Assembly: GCF_029024625.1 (NCBI RefSeq)
Contig: NZ_CP118953.1
Span: 2,046,001 to 2,110,000, forward strand
Direction: 5' to 3'
Origin: Staphylococcus chromogenes
Lineage (GTDB): Bacteria; Bacillota; Bacilli; Staphylococcales; Staphylococcaceae
Length of the DNA: 64,000 nucleotides
A model generated the notes under the pieces. That model did no database searches, was not told the origin of the DNA, and worked only from the letters and a program-made list of their open reading frames with translations. The position numbers and the translations under genes were made by a program. Below are positions 33,165-42,999 of the stretch, piece by piece (the first letter of the stretch is position 1; each line of letters opens with the position of its first letter).

Positions 33165-33250
33165 GAATGTTTATCACGTTCAAGTCAATTTTAGCCTCGG
33201 TAGGATCATGTATTAAGTTCTCAATGAACTCCTACTGTCTTAGGTAAAAT
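33165..33250 (-). ncRNA. L10-type ribosomal protein leader
   Basis: The 5' region of rplJL mRNA, directly before the attenuator. It includes the paired elements around TAGGAGTTCATTGAG / ATGATCCTACCGAGG. Position and arrangement (leader structure, then terminator, then rplJ) match the Firmicute L10 leader in which the L10-L12 complex controls termination. The 5' boundary is approximate. Confidence 0.7.
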
Positions 33251-33324
33251 ATACAACATATATAAATATAACGGCTTTCGTGTAATTAGTCAACCGTTAT
33301 TTTTAAATCATAACCTAAAAATTC

Positions 33325-33357
33325 AGGGAGTGCGATACCACTGTATCTGTACTCCCT
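33325..33357 (-). terminator. Probable terminator after rplA
   Basis: Stem AGGGAGT / ACTCCCT with an inner GATAC / GTATC pairing; the minus exit has GAATTTTTAG, a modest T tract. It would separate rplKA from rplJL. Confidence 0.65.
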
Positions 33358-33378
33358 TTTATCTATAGTTACTGATGA

Positions 33379-34077
33379 TTAGTTTAATTTAAAGTTAGAA
33401 GTATCTACTTTAATACCAGGGCCCATAGTTGTTGTTACAGCTACAGATTTGAAGTACGTACCTTTAGCTGAAGATGGTTTCGCTTTCGCTAAAACATCTT
33501 GTAAAGTTTTGAAGTTATCAACCAATTTGTCAGTATCGAATGATACTTTACCAATTGAAGCGTGGATGATACCTGCTTTTTCAGCACGGTATTCAACTTT
33601 ACCTGCTTTGATTTCTTCAACAGCTTTTTTAACGTCCATTGTTACTGTACCTGTTTTAGGGTTAGGCATTAAACCTTTAGGTCCTAATACACGACCTAAT
33701 TTACCAACTTCGCCCATCATATCTGGTGTTGCTACGACTACATCGAAGTCGAACCAACCTTGTTGGATTTTGTTAACATATTCAGCATCACCAACATAGT
33801 CAGCACCTGCTGCTTCTGCTTCTGCAATTTTGTCACCTTTAGCGAACACTAATACACGTTGAGATTTACCAGTACCGTGTGGTAATACAACTGCACCACG
33901 GATTTGTTGGTCGTTTTTACGTGTATCAATACCTAAACGGAATGCTACTTCAACAGAAGCATCGAAGTTAGCAACGCTTGTTTCTTTAGCTAAGCTGATT
34001 GCTTCTTCTACTGAGTAGAAAGCTTGACGGTCAACTTTGCTTAAAGCTTCTTGATACTTTTTACCTTTTTTAGCCAT
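33379..34077 (-). CDS. rplA: 50S ribosomal protein L1
   Basis: L1, 232 residues. It forms the mobile L1 stalk that helps release E-site tRNA, and in many bacteria represses the L11 operon. Conserved [26 protein letters not shown] and the C-terminal [10 protein letters not shown] are intact. GGAGGAAAAA site. About 205 bases separate it from rplK, longer than usual; that gap holds two hairpins and a repeat-like stretch. Confidence 0.98.
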   Translation of the reverse strand: MAKKGKKYQEALSKVDRQAFYSVEEAISLAKETSVANFDASVEVAFRLGIDTRKNDQQIRGAVVLPHGTGKSQRVLVFAKGDKIAEAEAAGADYVGDAEYVNKIQQGWFDFDVVVATPDMMGEVGKLGRVLGPKGLMPNPKTGTVTMDVKKAVEEIKAGKVEYRAEKAGIIHASIGKVSFDTDKLVDNFKTLQDVLAKAKPSSAKGTYFKSVAVTTTMGPGIKVDTSNFKLN

Positions 34078-34112
34078 TGATTTTTCCTCCTTTAGTGGTT
34101 TTAGCGGAATGT

Positions 34113-34180
34113 CCTCCCACGTTGGGAGCGGGACAGAAATCTCATAGTTTAGATAATTTCCGTAGCCCGCCCCTCGAGCA
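34113..34180. repeat. Staphylococcal intergenic repeat-like stretch between rplK and rplA
   Basis: CTCCCAC-gtt-GGGAGCGGGACAGAAAT followed about 40 bases later by CCCGCCCCTC. The GGGAG[T/C]GGGACAGAAAT core is a motif I know from many short intergenic repeats in staphylococci. A copy count in the genome is needed to confirm it. Confidence 0.55.
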
Positions 34181-34244
34181 TAGATAACGCGTTCATTTAA
34201 TTATGTTATCTATGAGTGTCTATCAATTACATGTAGCGATAGAC
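34180..34244 (-). other. Two hairpins in the rplK-rplA spacer
   Basis: GTCTATC (34218-34224) / GATAGAC (34238-34244) and ATAGATAAC (34180-34188) / GTTATCTAT (34205-34213). Neither is followed by a minus-strand T tract, so they look like mRNA structures, perhaps protecting or processing the rplKA message. Confidence 0.5.
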
Positions 34245-34282
34245 GTTTTTCATGTTTGCTTTATTGTCATTAATTACGAGAA

Positions 34283-34705
34283 TTACTCAACAATGATACC
34301 CATGCTACGTGCAGTACCTTCAACGATACGCATAGCTGCTTCTTCGTCAGCAGCGTTTAAGTCAGGCATTTTAGTGTTAGCAATTTCACGTACTTGATCT
34401 TTAGTTACTGTAGCAACTTTAGTTTTATTTGGTTCACCAGAACCTTTTTCAATACCCGCTGCTTTTTTAAGTAATACTGCTGCAGGTGGTGTTTTAGTGA
34501 TGAATGTAAATGAACGATCTTCATATACATAAATCTCAACCGGAATAATTAAACCTGCTTGTTCTTGCGTACGTGCATTAAATTCCTTTGTGAAAGCCAT
34601 AATGTTCACACCGGCTTGACCTAATGCAGGACCAACTGGTGGTGCTGGGTTTGCTTTACCTGCTGGAATTTGTAACTTAACTACTTTTTCTACTTTTTTA
34701 GCCAC
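34283..34705 (-). CDS. rplK: 50S ribosomal protein L11
   Basis: L11, 140 residues, at the GTPase-associated centre. N-terminal domain with [25 protein letters not shown] (the flexible Pro-rich region where thiopeptides bind) and C-terminal rRNA-binding domain ending RSMGIIVE. The start is GTG at 34705 (reads AKKVEKVVK), 8 bases after AAGGAGG; an upstream GTG at 34714 lies within that site. Confidence 0.97.
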   Translation of the reverse strand: MAKKVEKVVKLQIPAGKANPAPPVGPALGQAGVNIMAFTKEFNARTQEQAGLIIPVEIYVYEDRSFTFITKTPPAAVLLKKAAGIEKGSGEPNKTKVATVTKDQVREIANTKMPDLNAADEEAAMRIVEGTARSMGIIVE

Positions 34706-34813
34706 GATGTGCACCTCCTTGATATCGTGATGTGGTCACAGGGCTCAGTTTTGCCCTCCCACTCGTTTAACATTTCGTGACGAAATGTAGCGCTTTTTAC
34801 GCGCGACTTCGTT

Positions 34814-34842
34814 ATTATAACATTACTCATTACACTTGACAA
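34814..34842 (-). promoter_or_regulatory. Promoter of rplK-rplA
   Basis: On the minus strand, -35 TTGTCA (34842-34837), 17-base spacer and perfect -10 TATAAT (34819-34814), about 110 bases before rplK. The opposite strand of the -35 also reads TTGACA in the plus direction. Confidence 0.85.
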
Positions 34843-35026
34843 TAAAAAAATTAAGTTTTATCTCTCTAACAGAGCAAGTCCTTTTAATGATGAGTAAATC
34901 GTAATAACTCCTTAAAATTAATATTTTAATCTTTAGCGTACGCTTTAGAATATTATGTAGACACATAATCTCTCCATTATTATTCGTTGGGTCGCTCATC
35001 ATCCATAGAAAGGATTGAGCTTTTTT
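34842..35026 (+). ncRNA. Candidate small RNA, plus strand, divergent from rplK
   Basis: A plus-strand -35 TTGACA (34836-34841) with a weak -10 TTATCT (34858-34863), and 130 bases later a good intrinsic terminator. The terminator is GCTCA-(TC)-ATCC (34994-35004) / GGAT-TGAGC (35012-35020) followed by TTTTTT. No open frame with a ribosome site lies between. It contains internal hairpins, AGCGTACGCT palindrome and ATTATG...CATAAT. Expression is unproven; the terminator could be a relic. Confidence 0.35.
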
Positions 35027-35039
35027 CATTCATAAAGAA

Positions 35040-35081
35040 AATCGGACTAGTGGGATGAATTTTCATTCCACCAATCCGATT
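35040..35081 (-). terminator. Terminator of rpmG-secE-nusG
   Basis: About 19-base stem AATCGGATTGGTGGAATGA / TTCATCCCACTAGTCCGATT with two mismatches and a short loop, then TTTTCTTTAT on the minus exit. The 165 bases between it and nusG (35082-35246) hold nothing recognised. Confidence 0.85.
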
Positions 35082-35246
35082 GATTATAGCACCTTTGAAT
35101 ACAACCTTTATTAGTAAAAAGAGCTATTAAAACATGGCAACGTACAATTATGAAGATACATCGCAATTTTGATTATCTCTTAAGTCGCGCCTTTATAGAA
35201 CAATCAAATTAACAAAAGCACCGATGTCTTCCTCTCTCATGCCATC

Positions 35247-35795
35247 TTATAACTTTTCAATTTGATCAAATTCAACTTCGACAGGTGTTTCACGTCCAAA
35301 CATGTCCACAAGAACTGTAAGTTTGAATTTACTCGTTTCGATTTCATCGATTTCGCCCACTTGATTTGCAAAGGGACCAGAAGTAATTCTCACTTGTTCT
35401 CCAAGCTCTACTTCGACATCGATTGTTTTTTCTTTCATTCCCATTTGTTTTAAAATGAATCGCGCTTCTTCTGGTAATAATGGGTTGGGTTTTGAACCTG
35501 CCCCTGCTGAACCCACAAAGCCTGTGACACCTGGAGTGTTACGTACAACGTACCATGATTCATCCGTCATAATTAATTCAACTAAAACGTAGCCAGGGAA
35601 CGTTTTCTTTGTTTGTGTTTTCGCTTTGCCATCTTTAACTTGTGTTTCCTCTTCTTCAGGAATCACAACTCTAAAAATTTGCTCAGTCATGTTCATTGAT
35701 TCAACACGTTTTTCTAAATTCTTTTTAACTTTGTTTTCGTAACCTGAGTAGGTATGAACGGCATACCAACGTTTAGCTCCTAACTCTTCAGACAT
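35247..35795 (-). CDS. nusG: Transcription elongation/termination factor NusG
   Basis: NusG, 182 residues, binds the RNA polymerase clamp and modulates pausing. N-terminal NGN domain (AKRWYAVHTYSGYENKVKKNL, then KTFPGYVLVELIM) and C-terminal KOW domain (GEQVRITSGPFANQVGEI). GAGGAGTTG site before the ATG; starts 18 bases after secE, forming an operon with it. Confidence 0.97.
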   Translation of the reverse strand: MSEELGAKRWYAVHTYSGYENKVKKNLEKRVESMNMTEQIFRVVIPEEEETQVKDGKAKTQTKKTFPGYVLVELIMTDESWYVVRNTPGVTGFVGSAGAGSKPNPLLPEEARFILKQMGMKEKTIDVEVELGEQVRITSGPFANQVGEIDEIETSKFKLTVLVDMFGRETPVEVEFDQIEKL

Positions 35796-35813
35796 GCTGA
35801 CAACTCCTCATTT

Positions 35814-35993
35814 CTATTTTATCATTTCAATAATTTGGCCTATGCCAATGTCTAGACTCCAGAAAAATACTAAGAAAAAGATTACTGTAAACACGACAAT
35901 TGTCGTATATTTCACAAGCTCTTGCCCAGTTGGCCAGCTTGTTTTTTCCATTTCTGATTTGACGCCTTGGAAGAAGTTTTCTTTTTTAGCCAT
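35814..35993 (-). CDS. secE: Protein translocase subunit SecE
   Basis: Short SecE of 59 residues with an amphipathic N-terminal helix ([20 protein letters not shown]) and one membrane helix ([20 protein letters not shown]). It stabilises SecY in the Sec channel. The ATG at 35993 (MAKKENFFQ) follows GGAGGGAAT; the TTG at 36008 overlaps that site and is not the start. Operon with rpmG and nusG. Confidence 0.95.
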   Translation of the reverse strand: MAKKENFFQGVKSEMEKTSWPTGQELVKYTTIVVFTVIFFLVFFWSLDIGIGQIIEMIK

Positions 35994-36079
35994 TTGGATT
36001 CCCTCCAATTCATTTATACTTAGGAGTGGGGCATGAATGAACCCCTATTCTCCATGCGAATTTGCATATGCGCACTGAA

Positions 36080-36223
36080 CTATTTGGACTCTTTATGCAA
36101 TGTGTGCGTTTGACAGGTCGCACAAAATTTTTTCAGTTCAAGTCGTGTCGTATGTTGACTTGATTTCGGTACATGATAGTTTCGATTGCCACACTTTTCA
36201 CAGCTAAGTGGTACTTTTCTCAC
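36080..36223 (-). CDS. rpmG: 50S ribosomal protein L33 (zinc-binding form)
   Basis: 47-residue L33 beginning with GTG at 36223 (reads RKVPLSCEKCGNRNY), preceded by TAAGGTGAG. Two CXXC pairs (CEKC and CATC) make the zinc ribbon, so this is the zinc-containing paralogue. Its place just before secE is the standard rpmG-secE-nusG order. The last residues are HTLHKESK. Confidence 0.93.
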   Translation of the reverse strand: MRKVPLSCEKCGNRNYHVPKSSQHTTRLELKKFCATCQTHTLHKESK

Positions 36224-36302
36224 ATTAACTCACCTTACTCCTATAATACCAGTTTACTATACATAAGATTGCGCCCAATTGTCAAACAACTTTTCACAAT
36301 CA

Positions 36303-36887
36303 TTACGGCTTAAATCGTTCCAATAACAAAGCACCTTTCAACTTTCTTCTTAATCTATAAATGCCGTTATACACACGTTTAACGGAAACATTGAGTTGAT
36401 GCGCTATCTCTATGGGTGTCCATTCTTCAATCAGATAATACAGAAGTTTTAACTCAAAAGCGCTCAAAATTTGTGCTTGATTTTGTACCTCTGAAAAATT
36501 TTCTTCAATGAATAAATCTCCCTGTGCTTTATGGATTTGATACGCATATTCCGCTTCATAAGTTTCAATAAATTGCGAAAGGAAGTGATGTTGATGGGCT
36601 CGCTTTCTGCGATGGTCCATTTTCTTATAGTACAATGTTTTATTAATGTAATGATGGAGGGGAATGTGCAAGTGAAATTCAGGTTGGCATATTTTTTGAT
36701 AAATCCCCCAAACCGTTTCTTGTACAATATCTTCAAAGTCTTGAGGGGAAATACGCGTATCATTTAATACGATAGCAGCACGCTGTTGGACGATGGCAAT
36801 CAGTTCACATAAGGCTTCATGCTGGTTGGTTCTGAGGTCTACCACAAATTGCTTAAAATCTTCTTGATGATTGGGCTTCAACGTCAT
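36303..36887 (-). CDS. sigH: RNA polymerase sigma factor SigH (competence sigma)
   Basis: Alternative sigma factor of about 194 residues, of the sigma-30/SigH type, in the position where S. aureus sigH lies (between rpmG and rae1). Region 2 contains FEDIVQETVWGIYQKIC, and region 4 is a helix-turn-helix TPIEIAHQLNVSVKRVYNGIYRLRRK. In S. aureus it drives com genes and prophage integrase expression and is usually silent. The start is the ATG at 36887 (MTLKPNHQEDF) after GAGGA. The reading frame is intact. Confidence 0.87.
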   Translation of the reverse strand: MTLKPNHQEDFKQFVVDLRTNQHEALCELIAIVQQRAAIVLNDTRISPQDFEDIVQETVWGIYQKICQPEFHLHIPLHHYINKTLYYKKMDHRRKRAHQHHFLSQFIETYEAEYAYQIHKAQGDLFIEENFSEVQNQAQILSAFELKLLYYLIEEWTPIEIAHQLNVSVKRVYNGIYRLRRKLKGALLLERFKP

Positions 36888-36961
36888 TGAAATGTTCCTC
36901 GCCTTCACTCGATTTGCATCATCATATCGAGTGCGCCGCTTTCAATCAAGTTTCGATTGCG

Positions 36962-37486
36962 CTATTTCTTATGCTCCCCACGTCTAATTTTTTCAAATTC
37001 TGATAAGACATCTTCCGACAAAGGAATGCGTGTGCGTGGCTTACGTGATTCAAATGTAGAGATGGATTTTGTGACATCGGTTTGCGTCTCTTTTAACGCT
37101 CTCCACATTTCTCGAGAGGACATACGGTAAGCGCCCGTCCCAAAAATAGCATGTTGTTCACTCATATCGCTCGTGACAACTGTAATGTGTGTGGTGTATT
37201 TGTGGTAAATATTATGGACGTAACGCTCTATAAAACTATCGGCTGTTTCATTTTCTTTCGTAAAGACCACATGAATCCCATGGTAAACCGTTTCAGTTTG
37301 AGGTGTATCGGTCTCATAGGCATCAAATACGCAAATAATTTTACCTTTGACATGGGCATTATAGTTAGAAATCGCTATCAGTAGTTGTTCTCGTGCCTCT
37401 TCTAAACTTTCTTTGGCATATCGACTCAACTCTGGAGATTGCCCAATCATATTATAGCCATCAATAATCACATAGTAATCAATCAT
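36962..37486 (-). CDS. rae1: NYN-domain ribosome-dependent endoribonuclease Rae1 (YacP)
   Basis: 174-residue PIN-like/NYN nuclease. In Bacillus, Rae1 enters the ribosomal A site and cuts selected mRNAs. Acidic catalytic positions are visible in IIDGYNMIG (Asp9), CVFDAYETD and VTSDMSEQ, and the [12 protein letters not shown] segment is typical of the family. The start ATG overlaps the rlmB stop (ATGA), so it is translated from the rlmB message. Confidence 0.9.
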   Translation of the reverse strand: MIDYYVIIDGYNMIGQSPELSRYAKESLEEAREQLLIAISNYNAHVKGKIICVFDAYETDTPQTETVYHGIHVVFTKENETADSFIERYVHNIYHKYTTHITVVTSDMSEQHAIFGTGAYRMSSREMWRALKETQTDVTKSISTFESRKPRTRIPLSEDVLSEFEKIRRGEHKK

Positions 37487-38238
37487 TGTGAAATATCACC
37501 ACCGACAGGCACCCGTTTCCGTAACACTTCATACATTAATAAACTTGCTGCTACAGAGGCATTCAAACTATTCACATGCCCCACCATAGGAATCTTAATA
37601 TAAAAGTCACACTTATCTTTTACACGTTTGCTCATCCCTTGGCCTTCGCTACCGATAACAATCGCAAGAGGCATATCTACTTGCATTTGACGATAATCTG
37701 TAGCGTTATTGGCTTCTGCACCAGCAATCCAATACCCTTGATCTTTAAGCGTGTCCATCGTTTGTGATAAGTTTGTCACTCTTATCACAGGCACGTGTTG
37801 GATGGCACCTGTAGAAGCTTTTGCTACCGTTTGTGTTAATGCGACTGAGCGTCGTTTTGGAATGATAATACCGTCCACTCCTGTAGCATCTGCTGTTCTC
37901 AATATCGAACCAAGATTGTGAGGATCTTCGAGACCATCTAATATAATCACTGTCGATAACGTCTCTTTGTTCGCTTGTTTAGCTAAAAAGTCATCTAACG
38001 ACGCATATTCATAAGGGGCAATGTAGGCGGCTACCCCTTGATGAGGCGCATTCGCAATTTGATCTAATTTAGATTTTGGGACCGTTTGTATGACAAGTTT
38101 TTGTGATTTTGCAGATTTTAATATGTCATCAATTTGTTGCTTTTTCACTCCTTCTTGGATGAGCACTTTATTGATGGCATGCCCTGATTGAATCGCTTCT
38201 CTTACCGCATGACGTCCAACGATGATTTCCGTTTCCAA
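37483..38238 (-). CDS. rlmB: 23S rRNA 2'-O-ribose methyltransferase RlmB (SpoU/TrmH family)
   Basis: 251-residue SPOUT methyltransferase that modifies a guanosine of 23S rRNA (G2251 in E. coli). N-terminal substrate-binding domain, then the trefoil-knot motifs: [21 protein letters not shown] (motif 1), [11 protein letters not shown] (motif 2) and [23 protein letters not shown] (motif 3). It starts with TTG at 38238 after AAGGAG. Follows mrnC after 6 bases. Confidence 0.93.
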   Translation of the reverse strand: METEIIVGRHAVREAIQSGHAINKVLIQEGVKKQQIDDILKSAKSQKLVIQTVPKSKLDQIANAPHQGVAAYIAPYEYASLDDFLAKQANKETLSTVIILDGLEDPHNLGSILRTADATGVDGIIIPKRRSVALTQTVAKASTGAIQHVPVIRVTNLSQTMDTLKDQGYWIAGAEANNATDYRQMQVDMPLAIVIGSEGQGMSKRVKDKCDFYIKIPMVGHVNSLNASVAASLLMYEVLRKRVPVGGDISQ

Positions 38239-38244
38239 ATTGGC

Positions 38245-38646
38245 TCAACTCCTTTCTTCTACTAATTTTACGATTTGATCTAACAATGTATGAAGACGTT
38301 CTGTTTGGCCCTCTAAATATAAAAATCCAATCACCGCTTCTAATGCCGAACTTTTACGATATGTTTGAACGTCAGTGTTCTTTGCTTTCGTATAACTTTT
38401 AGCATTGCGACCGCGTTTTAAAATATCCGTCTCCTCTTCTGTAAACCACTTTGTCTCGATTAAAGTTTCTAACGTGATGGCCTGGCTTTTCGCAGAGACA
38501 AATCGTTTTGCTTCTTGATGCAAGCGATTAGGTTTACTTTGGAGTTTTAGAATAATATACGTTCTGACGTGTTGATCTAAAACTGCATCTCCGACGTATG
38601 CCAGAGAAAGCGGATTTAAAAGTTTCGCATTTATCGATTTATCCAC
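38245..38646 (-). CDS. mrnC: Mini-ribonuclease III (MrnC)
   Basis: 133-residue RNase III-like domain without a dsRNA-binding domain; it matures the ends of 23S precursor rRNA. The [14 protein letters not shown] block near the N terminus carries the catalytic Asp, and [13 protein letters not shown] carries the second metal Glu. Start GTG at 38646, overlapping the end of cysS by 8 bases. Confidence 0.93.
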   Translation of the reverse strand: MDKSINAKLLNPLSLAYVGDAVLDQHVRTYIILKLQSKPNRLHQEAKRFVSAKSQAITLETLIETKWFTEEETDILKRGRNAKSYTKAKNTDVQTYRKSSALEAVIGFLYLEGQTERLHTLLDQIVKLVEERS

Positions 38647-40039
38647 GTTTATATCTCACACCTTGTGGCGTATCTTCTAAAATGATGTTTTGCGCTTTTA
38701 ATTGGTCGCGAATTTCATCAGCACGCGCAAAGTTTTTCGCTTTTCTCGCTTCATTACGTTCTTCGATTAATTTTTCAATTTCGTCATCTAGAAGTTCAGA
38801 TGTTTGTTGAGAGGCTAGCGGCACTCCTAATACGTCACTAAAGATTTCAAATACTTCTTTAAAGCGTGCTATAACTTTTGTAGAAGTTTGGTTTTCTAAC
38901 AAATATTTATTGGCTAATTTGACAAGGTCATACCAAGCCGTAATCGCATTGGCTGTATTAAAGTCATCGTCCATCACTTTTTCAAACTGAGTTAATGTGG
39001 CTTCAATTTGTTCCAAATAGTTTTCGTCTTCTTTTAAATCAGTGGCGATCGCTTCACGTTCTGTGAGTGCTTGATAACTATTGCGTATACGTTCTAAACC
39101 ACTGCGCGCCGCTTCAACCAACTCAATATTATAATTGATAGGACTACGATAATGTACGCTAATCATAAAGAAACGTAACACGTCTGGATCCACTTCTTTA
39201 ATGATGTCGTGCACTAAAATGAAGTTTCCTAAAGATTTACTCATTTTTTCATTATCAATATTAATAAAACCGTTATGCATCCAATAATTGGCGAATGGCG
39301 CATGATTGTGCGCTTCGGATTGCGCAATTTCATTTTCATGATGTGGAAATTGTAAATCGCTTCCGCCCGCATGAATATCAATGGTAGGGCCAAGCTTTTC
39401 GAAAGCCATGACTGAACATTCGATATGCCATCCAGGACGCCCTTCTCCAAATGGGCTTTCCCAACTGATTTCACCAGGCTTTGCTTTTTTCCATAACGTA
39501 AAATCAAGTGCATCCTCTTTTTGTTCCCCTTGTTCAATACGTGCACCGACTTTTAAATCATTTAAAGATTGGTGGCTCAATTTACCGTAATCTTCAAACT
39601 TGCGTGTACGAAAATATACATCTCCACCACTTTCGTAAGCATAACCTTCGTCCACTAACTTTTTAATAAATTTAATTATGTCGTCCATATGGTCCATGAC
39701 GCGTGGGTTGGACGTTGCTTTTTTAATGTTAAGCGCTTCTGTATCTTCGTAAAAGGCTTGAATATAGCGGTCTGCAATCTCTGGCACGGATTCTCCTAGT
39801 TCTTGAGAACGTTTAATGAGTTTATCATCAACATCTGTGAAGTTTGAGACATAATCCACTTCGTATCCTTTGTATTCGAAATAACGGCGTACGACATCAT
39901 AATTAATCGCTGGTCTTGCATTACCGATATGAATATAGTTGTAAACGGTAGGCCCGCACACATACATTTTTACTTTTCCTGGTTCTAACGGTTTAAATGG
40001 CTCTTTTTGACGCGTTAACGTATTATATAATGTAATCAT
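38639..40039 (-). CDS. cysS: Cysteinyl-tRNA synthetase
   Basis: Class I synthetase of 466 residues charging tRNA-Cys. [10 protein letters not shown] is the HIGH motif and [11 protein letters not shown] is KMSKS; zinc ligands are in [19 protein letters not shown] and FPHHENE. The ATG at 40039 (MITLYNTLT) overlaps cysE by 17 bases and has GGAGAG. An upstream in-frame start at 40069 is within cysE. Co-transcribed with cysE behind a T-box. Confidence 0.96.
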   Translation of the reverse strand: MITLYNTLTRQKEPFKPLEPGKVKMYVCGPTVYNYIHIGNARPAINYDVVRRYFEYKGYEVDYVSNFTDVDDKLIKRSQELGESVPEIADRYIQAFYEDTEALNIKKATSNPRVMDHMDDIIKFIKKLVDEGYAYESGGDVYFRTRKFEDYGKLSHQSLNDLKVGARIEQGEQKEDALDFTLWKKAKPGEISWESPFGEGRPGWHIECSVMAFEKLGPTIDIHAGGSDLQFPHHENEIAQSEAHNHAPFANYWMHNGFINIDNEKMSKSLGNFILVHDIIKEVDPDVLRFFMISVHYRSPINYNIELVEAARSGLERIRNSYQALTEREAIATDLKEDENYLEQIEATLTQFEKVMDDDFNTANAITAWYDLVKLANKYLLENQTSTKVIARFKEVFEIFSDVLGVPLASQQTSELLDDEIEKLIEERNEARKAKNFARADEIRDQLKAQNIILEDTPQGVRYKRG

Positions 40040-40685
40040 CTTTAATCTCTCCATTTCTCGTTTGTTCAAGTTGTCGTTCGAGTTGTTTTAGTTGTTCATA
40101 AATTGGGTCTGGTAAATTAAGGTGATCAAATGTTTTACCAATACGTTGGCCATCTTGACGGACAATGCGCCCAGGTATGCCGACCACAGTGGTATAACTT
40201 GGCACATTACGAAGAACGACAGAATTGGCGCCAATGTTCACGTTAGAATCCACTTTGATATTCCCTAAGACCTTTGAACCTGCTGCAATAAGAACATTGT
40301 CTCCAATATCCGGATGACGTTTTCCTTTTTCTTTACCTGTTCCACCTAAAGTTACACCTTGATAGATTGTGACATTGTCACCAATGGTACATGTTTCACC
40401 GATGACTACGCCCATCCCATGGTCAATAAATAAGCGGCGCCCAATTTTAGCACCTGGATGTATTTCAATACCTGTAAAAAAGCGGGAAATTTGAGAAATT
40501 GTTCGTGCTAACGTATAACGTTTTTTATTGTATAAACGATGGGCAATTAAATGAGACCACACGGCATGTAAACCTGCATATGTGGTAATTACTTCAAATG
40601 AAGAACGCGCAGCGGGGTCTTGTTCAAATACCATTTTCACATCATCTCTAATTCTGCTTATCGCAGCAAACACTTTTCTTATCAC
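40023..40685 (-). CDS. cysE: Serine O-acetyltransferase
   Basis: CysE acetylates serine with acetyl-CoA, the first committed step of cysteine synthesis. 220 residues: N-terminal helical domain, then left-handed beta-helix hexapeptide repeats ([57 protein letters not shown]) with the active-site His and Asp. The start is GTG at 40685, 6 bases after AAGGAGG. The pairing with cysS under a Cys-type T-box couples cysteine supply to charging. Confidence 0.94.
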   Translation of the reverse strand: MIRKVFAAISRIRDDVKMVFEQDPAARSSFEVITTYAGLHAVWSHLIAHRLYNKKRYTLARTISQISRFFTGIEIHPGAKIGRRLFIDHGMGVVIGETCTIGDNVTIYQGVTLGGTGKEKGKRHPDIGDNVLIAAGSKVLGNIKVDSNVNIGANSVVLRNVPSYTTVVGIPGRIVRQDGQRIGKTFDHLNLPDPIYEQLKQLERQLEQTRNGEIKDDYII

Positions 40686-40704
40686 AGCAAATCCTCCTTT
40701 AATT

Positions 40705-40740
40705 AAAAAAGCACCTCTAACATCATGTCAGAGGTGCTTT
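40705..40740 (-). terminator. T-box controlled terminator before cysE
   Basis: Stem GCACCTCT (40711-40718) / AGAGGTGC (40730-40737), extended by flanking A/T pairs, and TTTTTTAATT on the minus exit. It lies directly downstream of the T-box sequence and 20 bases before the cysE start. Confidence 0.9.
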
Positions 40741-40920
40741 GGCACGGTTCCACTCTTATTAGTATACAAAGTGCATACTCACTTATTTATTCGTATTCTC
40801 TTTATCTCATAAAGGTGCATTCGACAAAATTCGTGGTGTACTCGCAGCTTACGTACACTCTCTGAGACACGTCATTTGTTTACTCTTCCTCTATGTTTAA
40901 AATCACTTATATCGTATGCT
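40741..40920 (-). ncRNA. T-box riboswitch, Cys specifier, upstream of cysE-cysS
   Basis: The conserved T-box AAGAGTGGAACCGTGCC lies at 40757-40741 on the minus strand, next to the terminator it competes with. Upstream, stem I can form from GTGTAC / GTACAC (near 40860-40840), and GAATGCACC at about 40820 offers a TGC (Cys) specifier at 40819-40817. Uncharged tRNA-Cys would pair at specifier and T-box and allow read-through into cysE-cysS. The 5' boundary is approximate. Confidence 0.82.
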
Positions 40921-40988
40921 ATTTGGACCGTGAATGCAAGCTTAAAAACTCAGTTTCTTAAGAAGTTATACTTGATGATTAATTGCTT

Positions 40989-42443
40989 CTATAGCAAGGG
41001 TTGGATACGTTTTAAAACTTTATCTTTTCCTAAAACTTCCATCGTATTAGGAAGCTCTGGACCATGCATTTGACCTGTAACTGCTACACGGATAGGCATA
41101 AACAATTGTTTACCTTTAATGCCTGTTTCTTTTTGTACGGTCTTAATTGTTTTTTTAATTTCTGCTGCTTCAAACGGTTCAAGGGCTTCTAATTTTCCAT
41201 AAAGCGCGTTCATCAATTCTGGTACTTGTTCTCCGTTTAAAACTTCTTGAGATGCTTCGTCTAATTCTTTTTCATCTCTAAAGAATAATTCAGAAAGTGG
41301 CACGATTTCTCTAGCGTAACTCATTTGTTCTTGATATAACGCAACAAGTTTACGTCCCCATTCTAATTCTGCTTCAGATGGAGATTCAGGTAATAACCCT
41401 GCTTTAATCATGTGTGGTAACGTCATTTCAAATACCGTGTCTAAGTCTTTTTCTTTCATGTATTGGTTGTTAATCCACTCTAACTTTTGCTTATCAAAAA
41501 AGGCAGGCGACTTAGACAAACGTTTTTCAGTAAAGATATCAATAAATTCTTGTTTACTGAAGATTTCTTCTTCACCTTCTGGAGACCAACCTAATAAAGC
41601 AATGAAATTAAATAACGCTTCTGGTAGATAACCTAAATCGCGATATTGTTCGATAAATTGAAGGATTTGGCCGTCACGCTTACTTAACTTTTTACGTTGT
41701 TCATTAACGATTAATGTCATGTGACCAAAACGTGGAGGTTCCCAACCGAATGCTTCGTAAATCATTAATTGTTTTGGCGTATTTGAAATATGGTCATCAC
41801 CACGAATGACATCAGAAATTTCCATGTAATGATCATCTACTGCAACCGCAAAGTTATAAGTAGGGATGCCATCTTTTTTCACAATGACCCAGTCTCCAAA
41901 ATTATCAGATTCGAATGAGACTTCGCCTTTAACCATATCTTCAAATTTATACGTTTTATTTTGTGGCACACGGAAACGAATCGCTGGTTTACGGCCTTCT
42001 GCTTCAAATTGTTGACGCTCTTCTTCAGTAAGATGCGCATGTTGACCCCCGTAACGAGGCATTTCACCACGTGCAATTTGTGCTTCGCGCTCTGCTTCTA
42101 ATTCTTCTTCTGTCATATAACATTTGTAAGCTTTATCTTCAGCCAACAATTGGTCAATGAGAGGTTGGTAAATGTGGCCACGTTCTGACTGGCGATAAGG
42201 GCCGTAGCCTTTATCTTGATCAACGGATTCATCCCAATCAAGACCTAACCATTTTAAGTTGTCGAATTGTGAAGATTCTCCATCTTCTAAGTTACGTTTT
42301 GTATCTGTATCTTCAATACGGATAACAAAATCGCCACCATAATGTTTGGCGAATAAATAGTTAAATAATGCTGTACGTGCATTACCAATATGCAAATAGC
42401 CTGTTGGACTCGGTGCATATCTCACTCTCACTCGGTTACTCAT
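40989..42443 (-). CDS. gltX: Glutamyl-tRNA synthetase
   Basis: 484-residue class I synthetase, normally non-discriminating in Gram-positives (charges tRNA-Glu and tRNA-Gln, the latter corrected by GatCAB). [15 protein letters not shown] is the HIGH region and KLSKRDGQI the KMSKS loop. The ATG at 42443 ([13 protein letters not shown]) follows CAGGAGTG; a GTG 9 bases upstream is inside that site. It precedes the T-box leader of cysE. Confidence 0.96.
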   Translation of the reverse strand: MSNRVRVRYAPSPTGYLHIGNARTALFNYLFAKHYGGDFVIRIEDTDTKRNLEDGESSQFDNLKWLGLDWDESVDQDKGYGPYRQSERGHIYQPLIDQLLAEDKAYKCYMTEEELEAEREAQIARGEMPRYGGQHAHLTEEERQQFEAEGRKPAIRFRVPQNKTYKFEDMVKGEVSFESDNFGDWVIVKKDGIPTYNFAVAVDDHYMEISDVIRGDDHISNTPKQLMIYEAFGWEPPRFGHMTLIVNEQRKKLSKRDGQILQFIEQYRDLGYLPEALFNFIALLGWSPEGEEEIFSKQEFIDIFTEKRLSKSPAFFDKQKLEWINNQYMKEKDLDTVFEMTLPHMIKAGLLPESPSEAELEWGRKLVALYQEQMSYAREIVPLSELFFRDEKELDEASQEVLNGEQVPELMNALYGKLEALEPFEAAEIKKTIKTVQKETGIKGKQLFMPIRVAVTGQMHGPELPNTMEVLGKDKVLKRIQPLL

Positions 42444-42519
42444 TTCGTTCACTCCTGTTTATATTTTCAATATGATTATTATAGCACGGGATATCACACA
42501 TGCCTATCCGGTGCGACTC

Positions 42520-42999
42520 TTATTCACCTTGGACAAGAGAAACAATCGCCTCTGCAGCAATGCCCTCTTCTCTTCCAGTAAAACCAAGTTTTTCACTTGT
42601 TGTCGCTTTCACATTGATGCGCTGAAGTTCCACGTTAAATAGTTCTGCAATCACTTGGCGCATTGTGTCAATATGCGGTCTGAATTTTGGTTTTTCAGCA
42701 ATAATTGTCGCATCCACATTATTTATCACATAGCCTTCTTTTTTGACAGCTTCATACGCTTCAGTCAGTAATTTTTTAGAATCTGCATCTTTAAAAGCAG
42801 GGTCTGTATCTGGAAATAATTTGCCGATATCGCCTAATGCACATGCACCGAGCATCGCATCTGTAATCGCATGTAAAAGAACATCTGCATCACTATGTCC
42901 TTTTAACCCTTGTGTATGAGGGACTTCAATACCTCCAATGATTAAAGGTCTTGATGTATCAAATGCATGAACGTCATAACCTAATCCCACTCTAAACAT
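42520..42999 (-). CDS. ispF: 2-C-methyl-D-erythritol 2,4-cyclodiphosphate synthase
   Basis: 159-residue zinc enzyme of the MEP isoprenoid route. [10 protein letters not shown] (zinc Asp and His) and [18 protein letters not shown] are complete. The ATG at 42999 overlaps ispD by 8 bases and follows AAGGAGTAG. Staphylococci are generally known to use the mevalonate route, so an ispD-ispF pair is noteworthy; members of the intermedius/hyicus and sciuri-related lineages carry MEP genes. Confidence 0.94.
   Translation of the reverse strand: MFRVGLGYDVHAFDTSRPLIIGGIEVPHTQGLKGHSDADVLLHAITDAMLGACALGDIGKLFPDTDPAFKDADSKKLLTEAYEAVKKEGYVINNVDATIIAEKPKFRPHIDTMRQVIAELFNVELQRINVKATTSEKLGFTGREEGIAAEAIVSLVQGE

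Noticed and set aside
34823..35029. 68-codon minus-strand frame upstream of rplK
   Set aside because: Overlaps the rplK promoter, has no ribosome site or recognisable domain, and contains the plus-strand terminator stem; not a credible gene.
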